Part shown: positions 7,797 to 16,391 of the stretch, in pieces
Layout of the letters: the number at the start of each line of letters is the position of its first letter
Position numbering within the stretch: position 1 is the first letter of the stretch
Origin: Clostridiales bacterium
GTDB taxonomy: Bacteria; Bacillota; Clostridia; Oscillospirales; Oscillospiraceae
Direction of reading: 5' to 3'
Length of the DNA stretch: 64,000 nt
NCBI GenBank assembly: GCA_003150355.1
Contig: QAMJ01000012.1
Span: 124,001 to 188,000 of the forward strand
Translations under genes and position numbers: made by a program
The notes under the pieces: model-generated
Databases searched by the model: none
What the model was told of the DNA's origin: nothing
Seen by the model: only the letters and a program-made list of their open reading frames with translations

Positions 7797-9157
7797 CAGC
7801 GTCCCTCGACGATGGAGTCAAGCTCCTTGAGGCGGCCGGCGCGCGTCACGATGACCGCATGGTCGCCGGGCTTTATAACAGTTTCGCCGTCGGGGATGAT
7901 CGTATTGCTGCCGCGCACGAGCGCGCTTATGATTATGTTCGGCTTGAGACGCAGCGTTTTCAGCGGGATGCCGACGCAGGCCGAGCCTTCCGCCACCTTG
8001 AACTCCAGCGCCTCGACCTTGCCGTCGGCAAGACGGTAGAGCGTCTCCATGCTGCTGCCGACGGAATTGCTCATTGCGCGCACGTACCGGGCGAGCTGCT
8101 GGCTTATCAGGGTCTTGGGCGTCACGACGCAGTCGATGCCGGAGCTTTCGAGTATATCGGAATAATATTCGCGGTTCACCTTTACGACGATCTTGCCGAC
8201 GCCGCTCTGCTTCGCGTAGATGGAGGTGATGATATTATCGCCGTCGTCGCCGGTGAGTGCGACGAACGCATCGGAGGATTTGATGCCCTCCTCAAGCAGG
8301 ATATCGCCGCGCGTGGCGTCACCGCAGATGATGCGCGCGCCGGGGACAAGGTCGCACAGCTCCTCGCAGCGGGTCCTGTCGGCCTCGACTATCGTGACGG
8401 ATATTCCCGACTCCATCAGGAGCCGCGTCAGGTGGACGGCGATCCTGCCGCCGCCCATTATCATCGTGTTCTTGACCCTCTTGCGGTACTGCCCCGCCGC
8501 GACGAAGAACTTCCTCAGCTCCTGTGACGCGCCGGTGACGCTGATAAGGTCGCCCGCTTTGAGGGTAAAATTGCCGTTCGGTATGATGGCCTCGCCGCCG
8601 CGCTCGACGACGCCGACGAGCACCTTTGCGCTGAAGCTGCCGACCATGTCCTTGAGCTGCATCCCGTCAAGCTTGCTGTCTGGCAGTATGCGGTGCTCGA
8701 TTATCTCGGCGCTGCCCTTGGAAAAGGCGTCGACCCTTATCGCGCTCGGGAAGCGGAGAATGCGGGATATCTCCTTTGCGCACTCAAGCTCGGGGTTCAC
8801 GATGACGGAAAGCCCCAGCGCCTCGCGCAGGAACTCCGTCTGCTTCATGTACCCGGTGTCGCGGATACGGGCGATGACATGCTTCGTGCCGAGCTTGCGC
8901 GCGGAGATGCCGCAGACCATGTTCATCTCATCGCTGCGCATGGCGGCCATGATGAGGTCGGCGTCCGCAGCGCCGGCCTCGGTCAGCGTCTCGGGGTTCG
9001 CGGCGCTGCCCTCGACGCATATAACGTCAAGGTTATTTGAAAGGTTATTTATCACGGTGGGGTTGTTGTCAATAACGATGATGTCATGCCCCTCGTCGGA
9101 AAGGATGCTCGCAACAGAGTAGCCGATCTTGCCCGCCCCGGCAATTATAATTTTCAT
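7796..9157 (-). CDS. trkA: Trk system potassium uptake protein TrkA
   Basis: TrkA is the cytoplasmic regulator that binds NAD(H) or nucleotides and gates TrkH. The 453-residue protein has two full RCK units: a first Rossmann fold starting MKIIIAGAGKIGYSVA with acidic DNNP at the end of strand 2, then a TrkA_C domain, and a second Rossmann fold near residue 230 with MIMGGGRIAVHL, ending in another TrkA_C domain (KPGDHAVIV). This double layout is normal for TrkA, whereas KtrA has one unit. It is first in the operon, follows GGAGG, and is read from a promoter shared back to back with the next plus-strand gene. Confidence 0.96.
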   Translation of the reverse strand: MKIIIAGAGKIGYSVASILSDEGHDIIVIDNNPTVINNLSNNLDVICVEGSAANPETLTEAGAADADLIMAAMRSDEMNMVCGISARKLGTKHVIARIRDTGYMKQTEFLREALGLSVIVNPELECAKEISRILRFPSAIRVDAFSKGSAEIIEHRILPDSKLDGMQLKDMVGSFSAKVLVGVVERGGEAIIPNGNFTLKAGDLISVTGASQELRKFFVAAGQYRKRVKNTMIMGGGRIAVHLTRLLMESGISVTIVEADRTRCEELCDLVPGARIICGDATRGDILLEEGIKSSDAFVALTGDDGDNIITSIYAKQSGVGKIVVKVNREYYSDILESSGIDCVVTPKTLISQQLARYVRAMSNSVGSSMETLYRLADGKVEALEFKVAEGSACVGIPLKTLRLKPNIIISALVRGSNTIIPDGETVIKPGDHAVIVTRAGRLKELDSIVEGR

Positions 9158-9196
9158 TTCTTTTACCTCCGCCGTAAAATGCCAATAATTAATTGG

Positions 9197-9225
9197 ATTA
9201 TACCATCTTTTATGGCTCTTGTACA
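9197..9225 (-). promoter_or_regulatory. Promoter of the trkA-trkH-trkH operon
   Basis: On the minus strand, TGTACA and a perfect TATAAT are separated by 17 bp, about 40 bases before trkA. Confidence 0.65.
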
Positions 9226-9238
9226 GACATCAGCGCTG

Positions 9239-9267
9239 TTGATATGGCCGAAAAAGTGTGCTAAAAT
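9239..9267 (+). promoter_or_regulatory. Promoter of the DUF2461 gene
   Basis: TTGATA and TAAAAT are 17 bp apart, about 38 bases before the ATG; it is divergent from the trkA promoter. Confidence 0.65.
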
Positions 9268-9304
9268 AGATTGTATATTAATCTTAGAAAGACGGAATTA
9301 CAGC

Positions 9305-10012
9305 ATGTTTCAGGGCTTCAGCAAAAAGACCGGCGAGTTTCTCTGGGAGCTTGCCTTTAATAATGAGCGCCCGTGGTTTCTGGCGCACAAGGATGAGTTT
9401 GAGGAGCACGTGAACGCTCCGTTCAAGGCGCTTGCCGGGGAGTGCTTCGCGCTCATGGAGCAGCGTTACCCCGCGCTCGACTGCCGGGTACACGTCTCGC
9501 GCATCTACCGTGATGCGCGGCGGCTCTTCGGCCGCGGGCCGTATAAGGACCATCTCTGGTTCTCGATAAAGGCAAGCCAGGTGCTGCTCGAGGGGCCGAT
9601 GTTCTGGTTCGAGGTCGGCGCGGCGGATTACAGCTACGGCATGGGCTTTTACAGTGCAACGCCCGCGCAGATGGAGGCGTTCCGCCGCAGCATCGACGCG
9701 AATCCCGAGCGCTTCCGCCGCATCGCGGAGGGCGTGAAGCGCCACGGATATAAGCTCGACGGCGAGGAATACAAGCGGCCAAAGAAGCTGCGCGGCGACG
9801 CGCTCATAGACGGCTGGTACAACCGCAAGCGCATAGGCCTTGAAAAGAGCTTTGACCTCGGCGGGGACGCTTTCAGTCAGAAGCTGCCGGAGATACTCGT
9901 CTCCGCTTATGCGGAGCTTATGCCGATGTACGAATACTTCATGGAGATATACAGGGCCTGCCCGGAGACAGGACGGCCCGCGCCGAGGGGGACAGGCAAT
10001 GCAGCAGAATAA
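9305..10012 (+). CDS. DUF2461 (TIGR02453) family protein
   Basis: This 235-residue soluble protein matches the DUF2461/TIGR02453 family by its order of motifs: FLWELAFNNERPWF near the N terminus, VSRIYRDARRLFGRGPYKDH near 65-84 and WFEVGAADYSYGMGFY near 100-115. The family is widespread but has no proven biochemical function. No signal peptide or membrane segment is seen. The ATG at 9305 is preferred because the conserved FQGFSKKTGEFL follows at once, although the ribosome binding site (AAAGACGG) is weak. Its end overlaps the next gene, a glycosyltransferase, so the two are probably co-expressed. Confidence 0.85.
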   Translation: MFQGFSKKTGEFLWELAFNNERPWFLAHKDEFEEHVNAPFKALAGECFALMEQRYPALDCRVHVSRIYRDARRLFGRGPYKDHLWFSIKASQVLLEGPMFWFEVGAADYSYGMGFYSATPAQMEAFRRSIDANPERFRRIAEGVKRHGYKLDGEEYKRPKKLRGDALIDGWYNRKRIGLEKSFDLGGDAFSQKLPEILVSAYAELMPMYEYFMEIYRACPETGRPAPRGTGNAAE

Positions 10013-11045
10013 CACTATGCCGAAAACCGCCGTCATCATGCCGGCCTACAATTCCGGTGCGACGATCGAGGCGTCGGTGCGCAGCATCCTGAACCAGACG
10101 GTGTCAAACCTTGTCCTCATCGTAGTGAACGACGGGTCGACGGACGACACCGCAGCGGTGCTGGAGCGGCTCCGGGCAAAGGATGAGCGGCTTATACCGA
10201 TGACCGTTCCGAACGGCGGCCCTGCCAAGGCGCGAAACCTCGCCCTTGACGCTGTACCGGAGGATGCGGAATATATAATGTTCGCTGACTCTGACGATCT
10301 GTTGGAGAGTGACGCACTGGAATACGCCCTCACCGAGGGGCGGGGTGCCGACCTTGTGCTGATGGGCTTCTCGATAAAGAACACCGACGGCAGCACCGCG
10401 TCCTACTGCGAACCGGAGCAGCATCTAGATCCCGCGGCCTTGGGTGAAAACCTCGGCCGGCTGTACAAGGCGAACCTGCTCAACCAGGTATGGGCAAAGC
10501 TATTCAGCGCCGCGATGATAAAAGAGGGGCACATCAGGTTCCCGGACTACCGCTGGGGCGAGGACAGGCTGTTCATCTTTGACTGCCTTGAGCGCGCAGG
10601 GAGCGTTGCCGTGCTGCCGGAGTGCAAGTACAGCTACATCATGCACCCAGGACAGAGCCTTATAAGCAGCTACTATGACAAGAAGTTCGAGGTCTGCCTT
10701 GCAGCCGACACCCGCGCGCAGCAGCTCTGCCGCAGGTTCGGCGCGGAGGACGACGAGGACTTCCGATATATGTTCGCAAAAAGTGTGTTTTCCTGCCTGA
10801 CGACGCTGTTTTCCCCCGGATGCAGGCTCAACCGCAATGAAAAGAGAGACGTTATCCGCGGCATCATCACCAATGAGCAGCTGCGTGAGCGCAGCCGCAA
10901 GCCCTTCGGCGGCGCGGCGGTGAAGCTGCTCAGCGCGGTGATGCGCAGCGGCAGCGTTACGCTCAACTATGCGGCCTTTCACTTCGTTGCATGGGCGGGT
11001 CAGGCGGCTCCCCGCTTTTTCACAAAATTAAAACACAGAAAGTAG
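9999..11045 (+). CDS. Family 2 glycosyltransferase
   Basis: This is a GT-A fold glycosyltransferase that would transfer a sugar from a nucleotide donor, most likely to a cell-surface glycan. Visible motifs are the donor-binding start VIMPAYNSGATIEASVRSIL, VVNDGSTDDTAAVL, the metal-binding FADSDD near residue 94 and a WGEDRLFIFDCL region near 175 that often holds the catalytic base. The 348-residue length fits. The start is taken at MQQNN, which overlaps the previous stop and follows GAGGGGG; MPKTA six codons later is an alternative. No glycan cluster surrounds it, so the acceptor is unknown. Confidence 0.87.
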   Translation: MQQNNTMPKTAVIMPAYNSGATIEASVRSILNQTVSNLVLIVVNDGSTDDTAAVLERLRAKDERLIPMTVPNGGPAKARNLALDAVPEDAEYIMFADSDDLLESDALEYALTEGRGADLVLMGFSIKNTDGSTASYCEPEQHLDPAALGENLGRLYKANLLNQVWAKLFSAAMIKEGHIRFPDYRWGEDRLFIFDCLERAGSVAVLPECKYSYIMHPGQSLISSYYDKKFEVCLAADTRAQQLCRRFGAEDDEDFRYMFAKSVFSCLTTLFSPGCRLNRNEKRDVIRGIITNEQLRERSRKPFGGAAVKLLSAVMRSGSVTLNYAAFHFVAWAGQAAPRFFTKLKHRK

Positions 11046-11049
11046 GCGC

Positions 11050-12210
11050 ATGATGAACAAGCTCAAATCCGAATCCTCGCTGAGCTTTCTTGAAGCGACC
11101 AGCATCATCGTCGGCCACGGCGTCGGCGCGGGCATACTCTCCGTGCCGTACCTCGCGGCGCACAACAGCCTGCGGGAGATACTGCTGATAATCGCATTCT
11201 GCTACCTTTTCAACATTCTGCTGCACCTGCTGATAGCGGAGCTTTCGCTCAATAACGGCGGGGCACAGTTCGTGAGCTGCTTTGAGTCGGAGCTCTTCGC
11301 GGGCAAGCTCAAGACAGTGCTGACATGGACGGCATTTGCGCTGCTCGGCGTGTCCGTCATCGTGAACGTCAGCGCTTTTCTGACCGGCGCGGCGGCGGTG
11401 TTCCGCTCATGGTTCGGTCTGCCGGACTGGGCGGGGATACTCATCTTCTACGTGCTTGGCGCGGGCGTCGTGTTCGTGGGGATGAAGCTTGTCGGCATAT
11501 GCGAGAAGTTCTCCGTCGGTGCGATGGTCGCGGTCGTCGGGGTGCTGTTCGTCGCGACGATCATGCGCGATACCTGCCCGCTGCCTTCGGGCTGGCGCGG
11601 CTTCAACAACGCGCTTGCGATGTTCGGGATGGTGTCCTTTTCGCTGTCGGCGGTCATGTCAACGCCGCAGGTCGTCAAGGGGCTGAACGGCGACGCGAAG
11701 CGCATACGCGCCGCGATAATGACCGGCCTTGCCGTGAACGCCGGGCTTATCCTCTTCATCACGATAACGACGCTCCTCGGCGCGGGGACGAACATATCCG
11801 AGGACGGCGCGCTCGTCGACCTCGCGGCAAGCCTCGGCGGCTGGGTCAGCGTCGTGGGCTACGTGTTCACGCTGCTGGCGCTCGCGACCTCGTTCTGGGC
11901 GAACACCCTGAACCTGCGCGACATCGTCAGCGAGCAGACGGGCTGGTCGACACGCCTGAGCTGGCTTGCGGCCTCCGCGCCCTGCCTGATACTTGCGTTC
12001 ATGGGGCTTTCGAGCTTCGTCGGCTTCACGCGCTTTGCGAGCATAATCCAGGTAGTGACGGGGCTGGGCATCATCCTTGCCTATAACCTCTCGCGCAAGC
12101 GCACCGGTTCCTCGGCGCTGCTCGGGCGCTTCGGCGCGCTGCCGTTCCAGATACTCATTGCCTGCTGCTCGCTGCTTGCGACGGTCGGCGCCGTGCTCCC
12201 TGTAACATGA
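11050..12210 (+). CDS. Amino acid permease (AAAP/HAAAP-like, APC superfamily)
   Basis: This 386-residue protein has about eleven hydrophobic segments and the N-terminal signature of the amino acid permease superfamily, SIIVGHGVGAGILSVPY at about residues 19-35, where the first helix breaks to bind substrate. Hydroxy/aromatic amino acid and auxin-type permeases look like this. Substrate cannot be named from sequence alone. It begins four bases after the glycosyltransferase, and its stop overlaps the following hydrolase start, so it belongs to an operon of functionally mixed genes. Confidence 0.82.
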   Translation: MMNKLKSESSLSFLEATSIIVGHGVGAGILSVPYLAAHNSLREILLIIAFCYLFNILLHLLIAELSLNNGGAQFVSCFESELFAGKLKTVLTWTAFALLGVSVIVNVSAFLTGAAAVFRSWFGLPDWAGILIFYVLGAGVVFVGMKLVGICEKFSVGAMVAVVGVLFVATIMRDTCPLPSGWRGFNNALAMFGMVSFSLSAVMSTPQVVKGLNGDAKRIRAAIMTGLAVNAGLILFITITTLLGAGTNISEDGALVDLAASLGGWVSVVGYVFTLLALATSFWANTLNLRDIVSEQTGWSTRLSWLAASAPCLILAFMGLSSFVGFTRFASIIQVVTGLGIILAYNLSRKRTGSSALLGRFGALPFQILIACCSLLATVGAVLPVT

Positions 12211-13118
12211 GGCGCGCGGGAAGGATCGCGGCGCTCACAGGCGCCGCCGCTGCCGCATTCGCGGCGGGCGAGGTTTACCGTTATATCTTCTGCCGCAATT
12301 CCGGGATAATCGGGCGGCTGCATGAGCCGCGCGGGCACAAGGAGGACTATTACCTCCACCGCGACGGGGACGCTGAGCGGCTGCGCCGGTGCAGGTGCAT
12401 CCGCCTTGAGCTGACGAACGACCGCGGTGACACGCTTGAGGGCTATTACTACCCCTGCTCCGGCGCGCCCTGCGGGCGCATCGCCTTTATCGTCCACGGC
12501 TACCGCTCGGAGCATCTTGAGACGGCGGGTATGTACTATGACTACTATAAGAGCCGCGGCTTTGACCTGTTCACCTGCGACCTCACGGCTGCCGGTGAGA
12601 GCGGCGGGCGGCGCTACGGCTATGATATCTTCGAGAGCCGGGATGTGAAGCTCTGGCTCGACGTGCTGCTGAAACGCTTCGGGGCGGATATACAGATAAT
12701 CCTCCACGGCTTTTCGATGGGCGGGGCGACGGTGCTGAAGGTCAGCGACAGCTGCCCGGAGCAGGTGAAGTTCATCGTCTCCGACAGCGGCTTCACGAGC
12801 GGCGCTGATATACTGCGCGGCAGGATCGGCGCGGCGTACCCACTGTTCAGGCTGATGAACCGCGTGATATCCGGCTACGACATGGACGACACCGATGTGC
12901 GCGAAAACCTCAGGCGCACGGACAAGCCGGTGCTGTTCTTCCACGGGACGGAGGACAGGACGGTGCCGTTTCACATGGGCGAGGAGCTGTACAAGCTCTG
13001 CCCGACGGAGAAGGACTGCCTGCTCGTCCCCGGCGCGCGGCACGTGGAGAGCATGCATGTCGACCCCGAGGGCTATGCGGAGAAGTTAGACGGGTTCATA
13101 AAACGGTATATAAAGTAA
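12207..13118 (+). CDS. Alpha/beta hydrolase with N-terminal membrane anchor
   Basis: This 303-residue protein is an alpha/beta hydrolase of the YfhR/DUF1749-like type. The nucleophile elbow is GFSMGG near residue 170, the acid is probably the Asp in HGTEDRTVP near 252, and the base the His in ARHVES near 275. An oxyanion-type HGYR lies near 97. The first 23 residues (RIAALTGAAAAAFAAG) form one hydrophobic helix, so it is probably tethered to the membrane. Its ATG overlaps the stop of the permease (ATGA), showing coupled translation. The substrate is not predictable. Confidence 0.85.
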   Translation: MRRAGRIAALTGAAAAAFAAGEVYRYIFCRNSGIIGRLHEPRGHKEDYYLHRDGDAERLRRCRCIRLELTNDRGDTLEGYYYPCSGAPCGRIAFIVHGYRSEHLETAGMYYDYYKSRGFDLFTCDLTAAGESGGRRYGYDIFESRDVKLWLDVLLKRFGADIQIILHGFSMGGATVLKVSDSCPEQVKFIVSDSGFTSGADILRGRIGAAYPLFRLMNRVISGYDMDDTDVRENLRRTDKPVLFFHGTEDRTVPFHMGEELYKLCPTEKDCLLVPGARHVESMHVDPEGYAEKLDGFIKRYIK

Positions 13119-13153
13119 CATTGTTTCCCGCGGCGATTTTGTCAAATTGTCCT

Positions 13154-13183
13154 TTGACTTTTGGTGGCATAATCTGATACAAT
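13154..13183 (+). promoter_or_regulatory. Promoter upstream of the MFS transporter
   Basis: TTGACT and TACAAT are 18 bp apart. The -10 box lies 8 bases before the first arm of the hairpin described next. Confidence 0.55.
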
Positions 13184-13190
13184 AAACGCA

Positions 13191-13243
13191 ACAACGAGTA
13201 GCTGACAGCGTAATTCCGGTTGTCAGCTGCCCGTTGTTTTTTT
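13191..13243 (+). terminator. Terminator-like hairpin between promoter and MFS gene
   Basis: ACAACG and AGCTGACA (13191-13207) pair with TGTCAGCT and CGTTGT (13221-13237), followed by a long T run. It may end the upstream operon, but since a promoter sits directly before it and the MFS gene 24 bases after, it could also be an attenuator in a short leader. Confidence 0.75.
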
Positions 13244-13266
13244 ATTTTTTCAGGGAGATATTTGAA

Positions 13267-14460
13267 ATGGAAAAATCAGAAAAGCTCTGGAGCCGGAATT
13301 TCGTGCTCATCATTGTTATCAACTTTCTTGTGTTTATGAACCACATCATGCTGCTGTCGACCTTCCCGTTTTACATCGAGAGCCTTGGCGGCAGCGAAGC
13401 GCTGGCCGGGCTTGCGGCGACGCTGTTCTCATTCGTTGCGGTACTCTGCCGCCCGCTCGTCGGCTGGATGCTCGACAACGGAAAGCGCAGAACGATCCTC
13501 GCGATAGGTCTTTGCGGGATGATGCTGATGCCGCTGGGCTATATGGCCGCGTCGGTGATCTTCCTCGCCTTTGTGTTCAGAATGGTGCACGGCGCGGCGC
13601 TTGCGCTGTCGAACACCTCGACGGCGACGATCGCCTCCGACGTAATCCCCCGCTCCCGTTTCTCCGAGGGCATGGGAATGTTCGGCATGGCGACGGCGCT
13701 TGCGACCTCCTGCGCCCCGGCGCTCGGCCTTTACCTGATGAACAGCTTCAGCTACACGGTGCTCTTCCTCCGCGCCGCGGGTTCGATAGTCATTGCGGTC
13801 ATTCTGTTCCTGCTGCTCAGGCTCAAGCCCGTCGGGGCGACGCCGCACCCGCTGAATGTCAGGGCGCTGTTTTCAAAGTCGGCTGTACCGGCTTCGGCGA
13901 TCGCACTGGTATTCATGCTGACTTTCGGCGCGCTTGAAAACTTCCTTGCAAAATACGCCGCCGAAAAGGCACTCCCCTCCGGTGGGCTGTTCTTCGCGAT
14001 AATGGCGGTCATGCTGCTGATAGTCCGCTTTACCCTCGGCAAGTACGCCGACAGAAAGGGCGAGGGTATGTTCGTCTACTCCTGCAACGCAGCGATGTTC
14101 GCGGCCTTTCTGCTGCTCTCGCTCGCGCCGAACAATGTGACGTTCATACTTGCGGCGATCCTTGCGGGCTACGGCTTCGGCGGGCTTGAGCCGGCATTGC
14201 AGTCGATGGCGGTACACTCATCCTCGCCCGCGGAGCGCGGCTCGGCTAACTCTACGTTCCTCTGCGCATACGACATCGGTATTGGACTTGGCGGCGGCAT
14301 TGCCGGGTGGCTCATCACGGCGGCGGGCTATGAGAACATGTTCCTCGTGCTCTCGGCGGCGAACATTATATCGGTGCTGATGTACGTTTTCTGGGGCAGG
14401 CACGACCCGTCGTCCCTGTCGTATGCCCTAAGGCAGGCACAGAAGAACGAGGTGAAATAA
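13267..14460 (+). CDS. MFS transporter, probable drug or sugar efflux type
   Basis: This 397-residue protein has the twelve hydrophobic segments of the major facilitator superfamily. The loop between helices 2 and 3 contains the motif A variant GWMLDNGKRRTIL near residue 70, and a second related loop, GKYADRKGEG, is near 260. Members of this type exchange small solutes against protons; substrate is unknown. The start is ATG 13267, which follows AGGGAG. The next gene begins one base after the stop and encodes a DUF2798 membrane protein, so the pair is co-transcribed. Confidence 0.87.
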   Translation: MEKSEKLWSRNFVLIIVINFLVFMNHIMLLSTFPFYIESLGGSEALAGLAATLFSFVAVLCRPLVGWMLDNGKRRTILAIGLCGMMLMPLGYMAASVIFLAFVFRMVHGAALALSNTSTATIASDVIPRSRFSEGMGMFGMATALATSCAPALGLYLMNSFSYTVLFLRAAGSIVIAVILFLLLRLKPVGATPHPLNVRALFSKSAVPASAIALVFMLTFGALENFLAKYAAEKALPSGGLFFAIMAVMLLIVRFTLGKYADRKGEGMFVYSCNAAMFAAFLLLSLAPNNVTFILAAILAGYGFGGLEPALQSMAVHSSSPAERGSANSTFLCAYDIGIGLGGGIAGWLITAAGYENMFLVLSAANIISVLMYVFWGRHDPSSLSYALRQAQKNEVK

Positions 14461-14461
14461 A

Positions 14462-14995
14462 ATGCCGAATACAAATGGAGAAAAGATATTCTTCGGAATA
14501 CTCATGTCGGTGCTGATGGCGCTCGGCATGGAGGTATACAATGTGGCCTTCAAGATGGGCTATAACGCCATGCCCGGTGGGCTGAGCAACATGACAAATG
14601 CCGTCTTCCCCGACGCGCTCAAGGAAGCGGCCTTTATGTGGATATTCGTTTTTATCTTCTCTAACCTCTGGGGCAACCGCATCGGGCACGCGCTGGCATC
14701 GCGCATTATCCGCCCGGAGAAGGATAACCCGTTCTTTATAACGCTGATGATATCCGGATGCACGGTGCTCATAATGTGCCCGACGATGAGCCTTGCCGCC
14801 AGCATATTGTTCAACATCTGCCTCGGCGGCGCGCCGGTCGTGCAGCTGCCGGCGATATGGGTCGGGACGGTGCTGAAGAACTTCCCGATGGCGCTGCTGT
14901 GGAACCTCTTCGCTGCGGGGCCGCTGACGCGGCTGATATTCCGCGGGGTGTGCAGGAGAAATATACAGTTGAAATCCGCGGAAGATAGTATATAA
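14462..14995 (+). CDS. DUF2798-like membrane protein
   Basis: This 177-residue protein has four hydrophobic segments and the layout of DUF2798, a family of small membrane proteins often encoded beside transporters. Landmarks are FFGILMSVLMALGMEVYN in the first segment and KNFPMALLWNLFAAGPLTR in the last. Function is unknown. It begins one base after the MFS stop, which suggests that the two products are made together and may work together. The pgi promoter lies over its last codons. Confidence 0.72.
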   Translation: MPNTNGEKIFFGILMSVLMALGMEVYNVAFKMGYNAMPGGLSNMTNAVFPDALKEAAFMWIFVFIFSNLWGNRIGHALASRIIRPEKDNPFFITLMISGCTVLIMCPTMSLAASILFNICLGGAPVVQLPAIWVGTVLKNFPMALLWNLFAAGPLTRLIFRGVCRRNIQLKSAEDSI

Positions 14996-14996
14996 T
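14969..14996 (+). promoter_or_regulatory. Promoter of pgi
   Basis: TTGAAA and a perfect TATAAT are 16 bp apart inside the end of the DUF2798 gene, 56 bases before pgi. Confidence 0.7.
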
Positions 14997-15051
14997 AGTG
15001 TTGGTTTTTCAAAGCACACCACTATGATACATATACCGTCAGGAGGCTATT

Positions 15052-16329
15052 ATGGTTAAAGTTGATCTCACCGGCGCTGCCGGATTCTTTACCGCAGCAG
15101 GTCCCGATTATGAGCTTGCCGCGCTCGCGCACAAGACGCTTGCCGACAAAAGCGGTCTCGGCAATGACTTCACCGGCTGGGTGGAGCTGCCCCGCCGCAT
15201 AAAGGAGACTGAGCTTGAGCGCATAGTCGCCGCCGCGGAGAAGATACGCAGCCGCTCAAAGGCGCTGGTCGTCATCGGCATAGGCGGCTCCTACCTCGGC
15301 GCGCGCGGCGCGATAGAGCTGCTCAAGCCCATGCCCGGCAAGGACGACCCGAAGGTCTTCTTCATGGGCAACACCCTTTCCACCGACACGATATGCGACA
15401 CGATCGCCGCGCTCGGCGACATGGACTTTGACGTAAACGTCATTTCCAAGTCCGGCACGACGCTTGAGCCCGCAGTCTCCTTCCGCATCTTCCGCGAGAT
15501 ACTTGCGAAGAAGTACGGCGACAAGGCGGACGAGCATATATTCGCCACCACCGACGAGCACAAGGGCGTGCTCCACGGCCTTGCAGAGCAGCACGGCTGG
15601 GAGAGCTTCGTTGTTCCCGACGACGTCGGCGGGCGCTTCAGCGTCCTGTCCGCGGTAGGCCTGCTGCCGATGGCCGTCGCGGGTATCGACGTGCGTCGCG
15701 TGATAGACGCGGCTATCGCGGAGATGGACGCGCTCGACCTGCGCTCTCCCGAGAACCCCGCATGGCAGTACGCCGCGGCGCGGCAGCTGCTCTACGGCAA
15801 GGGCTACAGCATCGAGCTGCTGGCCTGCTACGAGCCGAGCTTCCGCTTCATGGCGGAATGGTGGAAGCAGCTCTACGGCGAGAGCGAGGGTAAGGACGGC
15901 AAGGGCATCTTCCCCGCCTCCGTCGAGTTTAACGCCGACCTGCACTCCATGGGGCAGTTCATACAGGACGGCCCGCGCACGCTGATGGAATCCGTCGTGC
16001 GCTTCACCGAGAGCCGCAGCAGCCTCGTGTTCCCGTTTGAGGAGGACAACGCCGACTCTCTCAACTACCTCGCCGGACGCAAGCTCAGCGAGATAAGCCT
16101 TGTCGCGGCGGACGCGGTCAAGGAAGCGCACATCACCGGCGGCGTACCGAACATCGTCATCGAGGTGCAGCGCCGCGATGAGGAGGGCTTTGCAGCGCTC
16201 GTCTGCTTCTTCGAGATGGCCTGCGCGATATCGGGGTACATGTCCCGCGTCAACCCCTTCAACCAGCCCGGCGTTGAGGAATACAAGAAGAACATGTTCC
16301 GCATGCTCGGCAAGCCCGGCGCGAAATAA
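15052..16329 (+). CDS. pgi: Glucose-6-phosphate isomerase
   Basis: Pgi interconverts glucose 6-phosphate and fructose 6-phosphate in glycolysis and gluconeogenesis. At 425 residues it is of the short Gram-positive type. Motifs include GIGGSYLGARGAIE near residue 75 (sugar-phosphate binding), SKSGTTLEPAVSFRIF near 133, GGRFSVLSAVGLLP near 192 and the C-terminal FNQPGVEEYKKNMF, whose Lys is part of the active site. A good AGGAGG site precedes the start. It is monocistronic, with its own promoter and a terminator after it; a galactokinase-like gene follows. Confidence 0.97.
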   Translation: MVKVDLTGAAGFFTAAGPDYELAALAHKTLADKSGLGNDFTGWVELPRRIKETELERIVAAAEKIRSRSKALVVIGIGGSYLGARGAIELLKPMPGKDDPKVFFMGNTLSTDTICDTIAALGDMDFDVNVISKSGTTLEPAVSFRIFREILAKKYGDKADEHIFATTDEHKGVLHGLAEQHGWESFVVPDDVGGRFSVLSAVGLLPMAVAGIDVRRVIDAAIAEMDALDLRSPENPAWQYAAARQLLYGKGYSIELLACYEPSFRFMAEWWKQLYGESEGKDGKGIFPASVEFNADLHSMGQFIQDGPRTLMESVVRFTESRSSLVFPFEEDNADSLNYLAGRKLSEISLVAADAVKEAHITGGVPNIVIEVQRRDEEGFAALVCFFEMACAISGYMSRVNPFNQPGVEEYKKNMFRMLGKPGAK

Positions 16330-16348
16330 AACAAGACAGCCAAAAAGC

Positions 16349-16378
16349 AAAAAGCCTCGGAGTATTCCGGGGCTTTTT
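16349..16378 (+). terminator. Terminator after pgi
   Basis: AAAAAGCC...GGCTTTTT, with an inner CGGA/TCCG stem and a T run. Confidence 0.88.
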
Positions 16379-16391
16379 CAGAGGAGCACTT

